The notes under the pieces were generated by a model. That model searched no databases and was not told where the DNA came from. It saw only the letters and a list, made by a program, of their open reading frames with translations. The translations under genes and the position numbers were made by a program. A DNA stretch of 64,000 nucleotides from Lamellibrachia satsuma (Eukaryota > Annelida > Polychaeta > Sabellida > Siboglinidae), in the NCBI GenBank assembly GCA_033239005.1, contig BSQZ01000004.1, positions 17,106,507 to 17,170,506 of the forward strand, written 5' to 3'. Positions 11,458-58,831 of the stretch are shown piece after piece. The stretch's first letter is position 1. Each line of letters begins with the position of its first letter.

Positions 11458-12725
11458 CTAGTTAAGTGAACGACTGTTTCACGGGGCACTGGTTAAGTGA
11501 ACGACTGTTTCACGGGGCACTGGTTAAGTGAACGACTGTTTCACGGGGCACTGGTTAAGTGAACGACTGTTTCACGGAGCATTGGTTATGTGAATGACTG
11601 CTTCAAGGGGCATTGGTTATGTGAATGACTGCTTCAAGGGGCATTGGTTATGTGAATGACTGCTTCAAGGGGCATTGGTTATGTGAACGACTCCTTCAAG
11701 GGGCATTGGTTATGTGAACGACTGCTTCAAGGGGCATCGTTAAGTGAACGTCTGTTTCAAGACGCATTGGTTGTTAAGTAAATGACTATTTCAAGGGACA
11801 TTGATTAAGTGAACGACTGTTTCACGGGCCATTGGTTAAATGATCTACCGAGTTTGAAGGGGCATTGGTTAAGTGAGCGACTGTTTGAAGGGGCACTGGT
11901 TAAGTGAACGACTGTTTGAAGGGGCACTGGTTAAGTGAGCGACTTTTTCAACGGGCATTGGTTAAGTGAGCGACTGTTTCAACGGGCATTGGTTAAGTAA
12001 GCGACTGTTTCAAGAAGCACTGGTTAAGTGAACGACTACTTCAAGAGGCACTGGTTAAGTGAGCGACTGTTTCAACGGTCATTGGTTAAGTGAGCGACTG
12101 TTTCAAGAGGCACTGGTTAAGTGAGCGACTGTTTTAAGGGGCATTGGTTAAGTGAGCGACTGTTTTAAGGGGCACTGGTTAAGTGAGCGACTGTTTTAAG
12201 GGGCATTGGTTAAGTGAGCGACTGTTTCAAGAGGCACTGTTTAAGTGAGCGACTGTTTCAAGGGGCATTGGTTAAGTGAGCGACTGTTTCAAGAGGCACT
12301 GGTTAAGTGAGCAACTGTTTTAAGGGGCATTGGTTAAGTAAATGACTGTTTCAAGGGGCACTGGTTAAGTGAGCGACTGTTTCAAGGGGCATTGGTTAAG
12401 TGAGCGACTGTTTCAAGAGGCACTGGTTAAGTGAGCGACTGTTTTAAGGGGCATTGGTTAAGTGAGCGACTGTTTTAAGGGGCACTGGTTAAGTGAGCGA
12501 CTGTTTTAAGGGGCATTGGTTAAGTGAGCGACTGTTTCAAGAGGCACTATTTAAGTGAGCGACTGTTTCAAGGGGCATTGGTTAAGTGAGCGACTGTTTC
12601 AAGAGGCACTGGTTAAGTGAGCAACTGTTTTAAGGGGCACTGGTTAAGTAAATGACTGTTTCAAGGGGCACTGGTTAAGTGAGCGACTGTTTCAAGGGGC
12701 ATTGGTTAAGTGAGCGACTGTTTAA
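11458..12725. repeat. 31-bp minisatellite (ggttaagtgagcgactgttt...), about 40 copies
   Basis: Unit about 31 bp: ggttaagtgagcgactgttt followed by caaggggcatt. Early copies (11.46-11.9 kb) are more varied. From about 12.1 kb the copies form a higher-order repeat: the variant order at 12,106-12,345 recurs about 310 bp later. It lies between the two convergent genes. Confidence 0.95.
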
Positions 12726-13590
12726 ATATACCAGCCTAATCGCTGCCATGTTCATATGTTTACACTGCATTAATGTATTTTTCATTATTATTTTGACCAT
12801 ACACAACTAAACTGGTCAGAAATGTTGTAGTGAAATTGTTTGGAAATTCAAATAGGATAGGCCACTGCATTTATCTTCATTATAACCAAAGCAAAAATCG
12901 TCTTCAGAAAAACACTTTACCACACAAGTTGTGACATCACACTCAATCGAATACATGGATGCCATCTCGACTGTTTTCAGAAATAGTTGCACATTTACTA
13001 TGACCATATCTTATATATTTCAAGTCCACAAAGTAACACAACCTACTGCTCTCAGTAGACATAGGGTAGAAAATAAAATAAACAATTACATGACAACACC
13101 AAACTTTAACCCTTTCTTCTGTGAACTGGAAATAACTCTCAAACAGTAATACATTCCCACTGAATACACAGCAAAACAAAATCATTTTGAAATGCATTGA
13201 CTAACCACCAAAATGTGATTGTTCATTGAACAAAACACCACAAGAATGAAACATTGATGATGGAGACCAATTTATTTGGTTTGTAATTTGGCTTAAGCTA
13301 GGGAAACGCAAACAAATATTATAACTTTCAGTCAAGAACAACTGGAAGTGCGCACCAAAATATATACCAGTGTCACCACAATAGGCCAACCTTTGCTTCA
13401 TTGCAAATCTCTAAAAACAGATCAACTATAAGACTGATTCTATTAAGCTGGGCATCTTAATGTGAAACATCAGAGAAATAAACCTGAGTTGCTAGTTCAT
13501 AAATGCACATACACATCATGTAAGTATGTTAATGCATACACTGAATATAGCCCCTGCATACGGTTAGGCACCGGTGTGGTGTTGTACACA
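12726..13590. other. intergenic/3' flank, no gene seen
   Basis: AT-rich single-copy sequence with short open frames on both strands (at most 84 codons), none recognisable. It may contain the 3' untranslated region of the minus-strand synthetase gene. Confidence 0.4.
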
Positions 13591-13684
13591 CAATGTATGT
13601 ATGTATGAGTTTATGTACATGTAAGTGTACAGCCAGTGTATGTATGTCGATGAATATGTGGTTGTGGAAATATACGCAGTGTCT

Positions 13685-14250
13685 ATGTGGAGGTGTACAC
13701 ACTGTATGTACATTGAGATGTACACACTGTATGCACATGGAGGTGTACACACTGTATGCACATGGAGGTGTACATATTGTATGCACATGGAGGTGTACAC
13801 ACTGTATGTGCATGGAGGTGTACACACTATATGCACGTGGAGGTGTATACACTGTATGAGCATGGAGATGTACACACTGTATGCACATGGAGGTGTACAC
13901 ACTGTATGCACATGGAGATGTGCACAGTGTATGCACGTGGAGGTGTACACACTGTATGTACGTGGAGGTGTACACAATGTATGCGCATGGAGGTGTACAC
14001 AGTTTATGCACATGAAGGTGTACACACTTTATGCACATGGAGAGTGTACACACTGAATGCACATGGAGAGTGTACACACTGTATGCACATGGAGATGTAC
14101 CCACTGTATGCACATGGAGAGTGTACACACTGTATGCACATGGAGATGTACACACTGTATGCACATGGAGGTGTACACACTGTACGCACATGGAGGTGTA
14201 CACACTGTATGCACATGGAAATGTACACACTATGCACATGAAAATGTACA
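13685..14250. repeat. 25-bp minisatellite (ggtgtacacactgtatgcac...)
   Basis: About 22 copies of a 25-bp unit. As 25 is not a multiple of three and no phase has a stop, several overlapping open frames up to 247 codons appear on both strands (Cys/His/Tyr/Thr repeats). These are not genes. Confidence 0.95.
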
Positions 14251-14468
14251 CATTTCGTATTATCATTACCAATCAGGAAATGATCTTAATATTACTTATG
14301 CATATGGTGGGTGTAAATATGTAGTGTTTAAGTGTGGAAATATACACAAGTGTAATGTAAATATAGCAGTAAACAGAATGATGGTGGTGCACATAGTTTG
14401 TATGCAGGGGTGTATACATAGTATGCATGTTTGTACATTCAAAGCGATTGCAGCTTTCAAATTGTACA

Positions 14469-49722
<35,254 letters not shown>

Positions 49723-49773
49723 GGCATCAGTCCTGTCCCAGGAGCTCCACCGTCACTATTACTATTCTATTGT
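49723..49773 (-). other. IARS1: IARS1 5' untranslated part of coding exon 1, with overlapping uORF
   Basis: An acceptor (ATATGTTTTTGTAG) precedes 49773, so the ATG exon carries about 51 nt of leader. An upstream ATG at 49727 opens a 10-codon frame ending in TGA at 49695, overlapping the main start out of frame. It could lower initiation at the main ATG by leaky scanning. Confidence 0.55.
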
Positions 49774-50252
49774 CTACAAAAACATATATACACAGTGTAA
49801 AGTTTGCATAAAAGCAGCTATCGTTGAATATTGCTCTTGTATTGGTAACATTGCATCATTTCCCGATAACTTACATCATTTCCTAAATTTGACAGCAATG
49901 TCCGATATCCTAAACCTATCGAAGGACCGTCACCCATCGTCACCGGCACATTTAACGCGTTTAAAATCAACGCGATATTCTGACGTAAGCGGGTCACATA
50001 CCCATAACAATATTATAACGAAGAAGTAAAGCAGTTATTGATTTCACAACTGTCCACTGTGCAAGTGCAAGCACGTGGCAAAAAACCGGCATTTTGTAAC
50101 AAAAACGACAAGTGTATTGAGTTAAAACTACGCCCTGTATAAGCAATACGGAGTGTAGGGATGTCATGTCAAGATATTGTAAATTTACGCCCAACGTGAC
50201 AAAACTTTCCTATATACGAGTAATGCTATATTAGGTTTTAAAGGATATTTAC

Positions 50253-50330
50253 CAAGTCACCGCTCATCACAGGACCGGAAGTGCTCAGTATTCGCTGCCG
50301 TCATACATTCACTTTAGGGGACGAGCCTGT
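50253..50330 (-). other. IARS1: candidate noncoding first exon and core promoter of IARS1
   Basis: A consensus-like donor (GACTTG|GTAAAT) lies at 50253/50252, in the right place and orientation to splice to the acceptor before 49773. The 5' limit is not visible. The sequence upstream is moderately GC-rich with no TATA box, as expected for a housekeeping synthetase. Confidence 0.45.
50274..50283 (-). promoter_or_regulatory. ETS-type motif (CACTTCCGGT)
   Basis: The minus strand reads CACTTCCGGT, a strong ETS/GABP core often found at the start of animal housekeeping genes. It falls inside the candidate first exon. Confidence 0.45.
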
Positions 50331-50339
50331 TCCTTCCTT

Positions 50340-50784
50340 AGCCTTTGACTCCGTGAGATGGCGCCACCTTTGTTGTCATACCACTGCTTGGAAGCGGCAA
50401 GCATAGTCAGTTTGTTTGGTCACCCATGCTACCTTGTAGCCGCGCGACGGAAAATACCCATAAACAATTAAATTTTGTAACTTTTAATAAGAAATGTGGA
50501 ATTGAGACTGAGATTATTTGAAAAAGAAGGGGTATTGTTGTGATAAAATCGGCAAAAAAGAAGATCTCCTTCCCAGAGGCAGAGCAGTAGGAGACTTAGT
50601 TGGCATCAGAGTTGATCTCTATATATATTTGGATTGGCTGCAACAAAATGAAACTTTCCTGAAGTATTTGAATGTGTAGCTATTTTTTAATAATTTGTTA
50701 TTTCTGATTGATTACCCCCTTACCATCCCTTTACATAGTACACCCCCATTCTCCAATAACCATGACTATGATACCCCAAAAAGG
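50340..50784. other. upstream flank of IARS1
   Basis: The sequence to about 50,470 is somewhat GC-richer (gagatggcgccacc, tagccgcgcgacgg) and may belong to the promoter. The rest is AT-rich. No gene seen. Confidence 0.4.
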
Positions 50785-50960
50785 CAACAGACAGCATCTT
50801 TTCCCAGTCAGGAACACCCAGTTAAGTAAATCGTTGTAGGCTACCAGTTCAGGCCATAATCATAATCTTAATTTAATTAAGCCACTAGGATGTCCATGAA
50901 GGGCCATTCATCAGTTTACCCATCAGTTAGCCATTAAATGCCTTTGGTGCAGTCCAGAGA
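50785..50960. repeat. dispersed repeat, copy 2 (pair with 15.8 kb)
   Basis: Shares accagttcaggccataatc and catcagttagccattaaatg with 15,831-15,930, with divergence and indels. Confidence 0.6.
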
Positions 50961-51347
50961 ACATGCCACTTGCCACTAGCTGACAGTACTAACTGCTAAG
51001 AACTGGCAGCTGAGTCTTCCTCTGTATAATATAAGTCTTTTACACCAGTATTATCTGATGCCAGCAGTCTGGCTAAAAAGGGATTTTGAGCCTGTTGTCT
51101 TGGCACGTTCTAACCCTCTCAACAACCAGTAGTCAAATCAAATCAAATAAAATTTATTGTAACTCTTTACAATATATACAAATCAAACCAAGGTAATCCC
51201 TATATGATAATGTAAAGAGAACAATAAGGGAAGAACATTATACAATGTTATACTCCCTAGTATATATTTCAATACATATATCATAGTATTAAACACAAAA
51301 ATAGCGTGCAGGTGTAGAAAACGAACAAATTGTGATTGTGATACATG

Positions 51348-51722
51348 TTATATATTGACATCATTGTGTAATATAAATTGCTTAAGTATACATTTGTAGT
51401 TAATTATTGAATAAGAAGTAAAGTTGAGTCTTGTGTTAAAATAATTCCAAATTATAGCACCCTTAATTCTTACAGAACGAAGTCTTATTTCTAAAGTTGC
51501 CATGGATATGTGTATTTGTGTAGATTGTCTTGTATTGTAACTATGAACATCTTGATTAAGTTTAAACATATTACCAAAGATTGTTGGTAGAAGACCACTG
51601 TTGTATTTATACATAAACATTTGTATTGAATAGACATATAGTTGTCTAAACGTTAAGATGTTTAGTAGTTTAAAGATAGGTTTTGTATGGGTTGATATAT
51701 TAGCTGATACGAGCATTCTCAC
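51348..51722 (-). pseudogene. LINE family B, C-terminal region
   Basis: 124 codons: FKLLNILTFRQLYVYSIQMF and HSYNTRQ...RLRSVRIKGAIIWNYFN, typical of the tail of CR1/Jockey-type polyproteins. Confidence 0.8.
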
Positions 51723-51731
51723 CGCTTTCTT

Positions 51732-52358
51732 TTAAACCTTTATAATACTTGAACAATATGAGTCAAATGCACCACCCCACACTTCAATACAATATGTCAA
51801 ATGAGGGAATAAAAACGAGTAATATAAGGTGATCACGCATGGTCTAGTAAAAAATCTTTTGGCTTTGTTGATAATGCCTACCCCTTTAGAGATTTTAAAT
51901 TTAACTTTAAATTTAACTTTGTTAATATGTTCAGCGCAATTAAGTTTGTTATCAATAGTAACGCCAAGAAATGTTGTAGAGGATACTTGTTTAATAGCAT
52001 TATCATTAATTTCAAGTTTTATCGGTTTGATAAGTTTTCTGTTAGACATTCTAAATATTATGTATTGGGTCTTATCAATGTTTAGAGATAATTTGTTAGC
52101 ATTTAACCAAGCTACATGCTTTTTTAGTTCAATATTCATTTTATTAGCTATATCATCCAATTGATCACCCTGTATAAATACACTAGTGTCATCGGCAAAT
52201 AATAAGGAGAAAAGAATATCTGAGACATTAGCAATATCATTGATATATAATAAAAACAGCAATGGCCCCAGTATGGAACCTTGAGGCACTCCACAAGTAA
52301 TAGAGAGTTTAGTTGAGCTAGTGTTATTGTAATACACATATTGACTTCTATTAGACAA
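51732..52358 (-). pseudogene. LINE family B, reverse transcriptase palm and thumb
   Basis: 208 codons: GVPQGSILGPLLFLLYINDI, LLFADDTSVF (catalytic FADD), LNANKLSLNIDKTQYIIF and TFLGVTIDNKLN. Motifs are intact in this segment. The upstream fingers (YQFGFRKNHSTSMALM) are in another frame at 52.4-52.6 kb. Confidence 0.88.
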
Positions 52359-52889
52359 ATAACTTTTAATCCAATCATTGGCTAAGCCACGTATACCATA
52401 ACATTGGAATTTTTGACACAGTATCTCATGGTCAACAGTATCAAATGCTTTAGATAAATCACCCCTAGCACAAATTGTTTGTTTTGTAGTGCTTCTGATA
52501 TTTTGTCTACAATGGTCATCAGTGCCATGCTAGTGGAGTGATTTTTTCGAAAACCAAACTGATATTTGTACACAATGTTATACTTATTAATAATAATTTA
52601 ACAGCCTGTTATACATTAGTCTTTCCAATATTTTAGAGAAAGTTGGTAATATTGAAATTGGTCGGTAGTTAGAAAATATTTTTTTTTCCTTAGATTTGTA
52701 GATAGGTATTACCTTAGCTATTTTTAACTCATCTGGGAATATTCCAGTATTTATAGAGAGATTATATAAATATGTTAATGGTTTAATAAAGCTTTTATAT
52801 GTTTTTTTTAATTACTTTACTGGAAATATCATCCCATCCAGGACTAGATATTTTGAGAGAGTTTACTATTGCTGATACCTCATTTTCAG

Positions 52890-53456
52890 TTACTGGTTCA
52901 AGATATATAGTTTTAGTATTGCTGTTTTCCATGTATGACATAGGGTCTGTTTGGTTTGTGGAATGTTTTTTGCTAGGTTAGAGCCAACATCTATATAGAA
53001 CTTATTAAAACATTCGCTTATTTGTTTTTTGTCTGATGTTACTACTTTGTTGACGATGAATTTTGTCTGCGTTATACATTCATGTTTCTTGTTTATTATT
53101 TCTTTTAAAAGGGACCAAGACTTTTTAAGGTTATGCTTATTTTCTTCAAAGAGAGTTGTGTAATGTTCACGTTCAGATTTCCTTAGTAAGCCATTCAACT
53201 TATTTTTGTATACTTTATATTTAGTTTCGTTATATCTTGTGTTTTGTCTCACATATTTAACATATAGTCTATTCTTCTCTTTTATTGAGTTTTTTAGCCC
53301 ATATGTTAGCCATGGTTTTCTATTCTTGTAGTTAAGCTTGATTGTTTTTATGGGAAAGCAGTCATTGTATTCTCGCAGTAATGACTTATAAAATACTGAG
53401 TAGGCTGTTAGACAATTATTTGTGTATGTCATAATATCCCAGTCAAGATTTTGCAT
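52890..53456 (-). pseudogene. LINE family B, linker between endonuclease and RT
   Basis: 188 codons: RKPWLTYGLKNSIKEKNRLY and KLNGLLRKSEREHYTTLFEE are the conserved pre-RT block. It ends at a frame break before the RT fingers. Confidence 0.82.
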
Positions 53457-53522
53457 GTTATTATAAAATGTATCTGTTTGCCTGGGAAAAGTTTCTGTTT
53501 GTTGTGTAATTAAGATTGTTGG

Positions 53523-53819
53523 TTAATTTGCAATTATTATCAATGAGAAATATTGGGAAGTGGTCAGATATATCTGTATACTGTTGCCCTGGAGCATGTT
53601 TTTATGATTATTTGTAAAAATGTTATCAATTAATGTTGCCGATTGATTAGTTACCCTCGTTGGTTTATTTATTAATGGAATATAAGAGTGTAAAAACATC
53701 AAGTTTAAAAAATTACATGTTGGTACATGTACTTCATGGTTAAACAGATTAATGTTAAAGTCACCCATAATGTAACATAATTTGTTTTCATTGTTAAGAA
53801 TATCAAGTATATTAGACAT
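53523..53819 (-). pseudogene. LINE family B, endonuclease C-terminal half
   Basis: 98 codons: IMGDFNINLFNHE (catalytic G-D-F-N), then PTRVTNQSATLIDNIFTNN. The S-D-H motif end is degraded (TTSQYFSL). Confidence 0.85.
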
Positions 53820-53891
53820 TTCATCAATACATTTGTTTATATCATTGTTTGGCGGTCTGTAGATGACACCAACTATAATATTTTTACCATA

Positions 53892-54644
53892 TTAATTACT
53901 ATCTTTATGAATCTCTATAAACTGACATTCTATATAATCATTTAATTTAGTAATGTCTAATCTAGTGTGGTATGCAATATTGTCTTTAATGTAGAGGGCA
54001 ACACCACCACCAACTTTAGTGTGCCTATAAATATGTTCTGCTTTGTATCCTGGTAAATCACAACTGTTGACATTGTAGTCTTGACACCATGTTTCGCTTA
54101 TACCAATAACCGAAAAATTATGATTTAGTACATTGAGATACTGATCTAATTCATGTAGATGTTTGCTAATACTTCGAATGTTAATGTGTAGTAAAGAAAA
54201 CATTTTGTTCATTGTTGACAGTTGAGAACATTTGTTAATAAAAGTGTCTTCAACAAAGTAGTCACAGTTATTTTGTACGGATGAGTAAACGTTATTAAAA
54301 TATTGCAAATCCGGATCATTATTGTACATAGGCAAACTGTGGCTATTATTATTCAAATCAAAAGGATTAAGTAGCTTATTTTGTAAATCATAAAACGATA
54401 TATTCGTAACATCAAACCAATCATCAGAGATGGCATTGAGGAAATCATAGTAATTTTTTAAATGATTAAATGGCAGAATAGACGAAATGCATTTAATGCA
54501 GTGCCAGTTGGTAATTAGCTTCACATCATTAATTTGCAAATAAGGTAAACATTTAGTATGATATACACAAGAACAAATTGTACAGATTAAGGAAGTATGC
54601 TTATTAACATACCTTTTACATATACAACACTGTTTTGGCATCAA
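53892..54644 (-). pseudogene. LINE family B, PHD-type zinc finger plus endonuclease N-terminus
   Basis: 250 codons. Residues 1-55 hold a Cys/His cluster (QCCICKRYVNKHTSLICTIC, HTKC, NWHCIKC). From about residue 150 comes the endonuclease start (FSLLHINIRSISKHLHELDQ, VIGISETWCQD, GGGVALYIKDN). The frame breaks before the V-I-Y-R-P-P motif, which is found shifted at about 53,860. Confidence 0.85.
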
Positions 54645-54650
54645 TAAAAT

Positions 54651-55778
54651 ATGTTTAAATGAACATGTAAATTGAATTCATGTAAACACTGTGGAAAGAA
54701 AAACATTTGCAAATACAAGAACATAGCACTATATCATAGCACTTAGCGAATTTGCTGTATACAATCATAGTTTGGTGTATACAGGTACGGAGCACTGAAG
54801 CTGGGTATGTAAGTCCATGATGTCTTATTTGGCATTGTCATTCAATTCTTTAAGAGTCTTGATAACGATTACTTTGTTCGCAATGTTCTTTATGAGGATG
54901 GTCCCATCTGACGACCAACAGTCATTTATCAACTTCTTCTAAGATCAGAAAATATAAATTGCAAACTTGTAATATAAACAGATTACAAATTGCAACACTG
55001 CCTTTGTGCACCAAAAGAAGACCAACTGAACTGATGCATAAGCACGTAAATTGGTATCATGTGGTCTTTATTGCAAACAAGGACAAACAAACTTTTCAAA
55101 TTGCCACACATCTCCTTTGTTGTAATTTGGACAAAAATCTTCTCACCTCTACCCCTTCAAATGGTGTACATGTTTAGGGGGGGCGGTAATGTTTAGTCAC
55201 TCACAGACTGACTACAAAGATATTTTACCATGTCTGTATGTTTGTATAATGGAGGGGTTTGTAAAAGGAAACCATATGTTTGGGGTTCCCATTTGTTTGT
55301 AGAGGGGTAGGCATTCGTCTGTCTTCAAGTATAAATAAAAGTATATATATTGCAGTAAACCATAATTATATTGTATGGGTCTATGGAGAACTTCCCTACT
55401 TTACAGAGTCTGTTACAACTATCGGAAATATTTTCTTAAAAGAAAAAATGCAACAAAATATTTGACCCTTGATTGCAACAATTACTTAAGTGCTTCATAA
55501 CAATGAACTCAGTGTGGGATCAGTGAAGACATGAGACATCCTAGCCTGGGTCTGACAGAGCAGGGACTGAGGGAGTAGAGAAAAGATAAATGCTAAACAA
55601 AGAAACATAAATATAGCGTTCAATGTATTTGACTGTACCTGACTAAAATTTTCAAAGTACTTTGTACTTATTCTTGAATTTTTCACAAAGTACTTGTACT
55701 TGTACTGGCCTCCATTTTTTAGACGAGTACTTAAGTACATTGTCCATGTACTTGACCCATACCTGACACACCCACCCA

Positions 55779-55818
<40 letters not shown>

Positions 55819-57260
55819 CACACCCACGCACATTCTACCAAAATAACTTACTTACAATTGGAATGGTATCTTAGCATTAACAAAATAAAAAAGGCTGTGG
55901 CATAGATTATGTGCCGTGAGACTTCTGGCCTGTCTCAACACTAAAGATGCCACTACATCTCGTGACAGTGTTCGGGATGGTAGGTGCTTATGTATACACA
56001 TATAGGCAATGATATTCTACAAGACTATGGTACCGATACCGTTGCACAGCGGCAGGGGCAACACTGGTTGTTGTGCCTTGTGTTGTTAAGAGGGAGAGAA
56101 CATTTACACATTTGATATAAAACAAAGCATTAAAATTAATTAAATTGCATTTATAAAGGCATAACATGTGCATTTACATTTGAATGCGACTCCCAAAACA
56201 TTTTGTATTTGCAATCCATAAAAAATGCCATTTACATTTGCTTTTGAATAAAATTAAACATTTGCATTTAAATGAAGACACGACATTGTTAATTTGAACA
56301 AGCTGCATGTAACACGCAATGCTTATTTTACAACTGGGAGTCTATGTGCGCATTAATGGCGGTTAAATTGGATAAGGTAAAACCAGAGGTAGTGTATACC
56401 CCCAACATCAACTGACAACAACACTGTTACTGACACTGTCACCGGCGATGTGACGCCGATGGCAATGACTGATGATATGTGCAATTGTTCGTTTATGTTC
56501 TTGCCTTGATTCAACGGATGTCCAGTTATATAACTGCTTCAGTTGTGGATATTACATTAATTGGTTTTAGGAGGTTAGTAACAAAGCAATAATTTTCAAT
56601 AACTGTTTGTGTAGCAGAAAGGATGAAACGCAATTGCATTGTCAACAGCTGCCCCATACTTGGTGGCACTGAATGTCAATTTACAAAATAGCTCCTCCAT
56701 GTTAATTCGTAGAGTGACCATAGAGTTACATCATTAATCATCCCCCCATACACAAGAGCAATAAGCTAGCTCACTGCAGTGAAGTGGGCGTGGACCACTG
56801 GCCGGCATTTCATTGCACGGCAGAAACAGTTGCATCCACTGCATGACACATAGTGTAGTACTGTTTATAGTGTGAACATAGCATGTCACAAATAGTTGTC
56901 TAACATACGTAAGTAAGTGAGTAAGTAAGTTAATTTATTTCCTCCTCACCATTATCATGTACAATATAAGGCAAACAAAAGCAATGAAGATAAGGTGGCT
57001 ACCAGAGAAGTATAAACTTATCGGGCTGGTAGCCAGTGACAATGACACCAGGAACCAATTAACTTGAAGATTTGTCATTGTCATTTGTTCTTAATGGGAC
57101 ATGGCCACCAGACTGATTAATAATTTGGGTGAGGGTGGTCCCAGCAGTTGTGTTATAAGTGTGGGCAGTTGGGTTGTTCACACTGGAATGAGCATCGTGC
57201 ATTAGTGTTAAACTCTCCAAGACAAACGTTTTGGAGGCTTGCTGGAGAAAGTTGTGGGAC
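54651..57260. other. intergenic, no gene recognised
   Basis: AT-rich unique sequence. A (cgca)n microsatellite lies at 55,779-55,818. A gtaagtaag run followed by ttatttcctcctcaccatta at about 56,910-56,960 resembles the 3' end of a minus-strand retroelement. Short open frames only. Confidence 0.45.
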
Positions 57261-57267
57261 AACGAAT

Positions 57268-57340
57268 ATGGTTATTTCCTGTCTGGCTTACAGCTGTATG
57301 AATCGACAGAAGACAGGTTCTAACATCTCGTTATTTTCAG
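57268..57340 (+). CDS. candidate first coding exon of a THAP-domain protein
   Basis: ATG followed by MVISCLAYSCMNRQKTGSNI then SLFS plus one base, and a donor gtaatt. This is the usual THAP start: C-x4-C, then N-R and an I-S-x-F block, with the first intron right after it as in many THAP genes. The second zinc-binding half (C-x2-H) and the P-x-W region were not found downstream in this window, so it may be a decayed transposase-derived (P-element-like) gene or one with a distant exon 2. Confidence 0.45.
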
Positions 57341-57742
57341 GTAATTTATGTCGCAAATGTTTGTGCTGTGTTAGTGTATATGTGAATGAATGTAACAGTT
57401 TCGAAAATGTTTTGAAATATCAATATATTACATTGATTGGGTGCAACATAAAATGTTATAGGGGTAGGATTCAGTTTTATAAATAATGTGTGCGTGCATG
57501 TATGCATATTTGTAATTCTTTTAAAACTCTACTAGATGTCAGCTCATTAATAAGATTTTTGTTCTTTATTAAGTCATCTGCATTTAATGAGGCTCTCCCC
57601 TTTTTGGTTGTCGTTTGTCTTTTCATCGTTGTATGAACCACTATCATGTAACTCATTCTGTACACATTGCAACATTCATTGCATTCTATGCATTTGTTTG
57701 ACAAACCATGTGAAAGGTTGCCTACTAAAACAATTGACAGCT

Positions 57743-57747
<5 letters not shown>

Positions 57748-57788
<41 letters not shown>
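57748..57788. repeat. (GA)n microsatellite
   Basis: About 20 GA units. Gives the Arg-Glu and Ser-Leu repeat frames seen on the two strands. Confidence 0.95.
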
Positions 57789-57789
<1 letters not shown>

Positions 57790-58601
57790 ACATTTCTCTA
57801 CATGAGGTGTGTCCTTGGGCAAGTTGGCCAGACAACATTCGAGAAAGATCTAGATCTGCAGGTGGAAATAGCAGCTGGGGAATGTGTTGGAAGATGGGAA
57901 AATAATATTTTTTGGACGTTAGAGAAGAATGTCCAACAGGGCTTAATGAGATGTTGACCACTTGCAGTCATTAGCTAATACATTATACGTTATAACGCAC
58001 CCCGTTATTACGCAGATTCGGATATAACGCTGTCGCCAGCGGAAAATGCCAAATGGACCTGCTTAAACCTATTTAGAATTGCTTTGACAATTCTCAAGAA
58101 ATATTAGACGAACAATCATTACAATGTCAATGAACCAGTATCAACGACAACGTGTCGTTTGTTTTGCGCGAGATTCACAAATACGCCTCGCGTAAGAATC
58201 AGATCAACAGCTTTAAATGCATTTAGCATGCAATACCAACATAACACTTGGGTGAAATAACATGCTTCCATTACATCGTAAAAACACTGGGCCTCCAGTG
58301 GGTTCTTGCCGTGCAGCAGAGCTCAGCGGTCTTGTTTTACTAGCGGGTATTCTATTTATGTCTAAGAGAGTGACGCAACTCCACTGATCTATATATAACT
58401 CTGTTAGAACGTTCAAAATGCATTAGTCGCTAGCATTGGCCGCTAGGCGGTAGCACTTACTGTCATTATTTGGCACTAGGCGGCAGTTGACGTTATACAA
58501 ACAACATGACGAATGCGACACGAATCAAAAGAATAGCCGAGGAGGTGTGACGAGGACACATGATCAGTGGTACAATGTAGCCTTGCAGTCTTGTATACAC
58601 C

Positions 58602-58791
58602 ATGGCGTTGTCTGCCAGCGAAACTGACCAGCTGAAAGCGACTTTGGTGATTCGCAACAAGCCATTTTTGGTGAAGCTGACATCGTCCGAAATCTGCTGG
58701 GAACAGATTTCATCCCCCAGCGCGACTGGAGGGAGAGCATCTTTCACGCAACTCTCCAGCAGTTCTGCCGCTACCAGTAGTACTAGTTGTA
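58602..58791 (+). CDS. candidate first coding exon of an unidentified gene
   Basis: MALSASETDQLKATLVIRNK, PFLVKLTSSEICWEQISS and then a Ser/Thr-rich run to SSTSC plus one base, followed by a strong donor gtaagt. The start context (caccATGg) is good and GC content rises relative to the surroundings. The pattern of two short beta strands (ATLVIRNKPFLVKL) is vaguely like the start of the ceramide-kinase PH-like domain, but I am not confident of this. Later exons would lie beyond the LINE inserted just downstream, or outside the window. Confidence 0.4.
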
Positions 58792-58831
58792 GTAAGTACG
58801 TCTAGGAAGTCGCTTGTAACGTTCACGTTAT

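Larger units (their letters stand above)
51130..54650 (-). mobile_element. CR1/Jockey-superfamily LINE, nearly full length but broken (family B)
   Basis: Minus strand, about 3.5 kb. Order: PHD-like zinc finger (54,644-54,500), AP endonuclease (54,200-53,520), linker, reverse transcriptase (52,750-51,730), C-terminal region (51,722-51,348), and a 3' (atttg)n tail at about 51,130-51,150. At least five stops or frameshifts split it, so it is a pseudo-element. Its RT differs from family A and resembles the 58.8-60.0-kb copy. Confidence 0.88.

Noticed and set aside
13529..14272. 247-codon Cys/His/Val repeat protein and overlapping frames
   Set aside because: 25-bp tandem repeat with no stop in any phase; open on both strands.
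55495..55833. 112-codon minus frame starting with a Cys/Val/Arg-Ala repeat
   Set aside because: Its start lies in a (cgca)n microsatellite and the rest has no recognisable domain.
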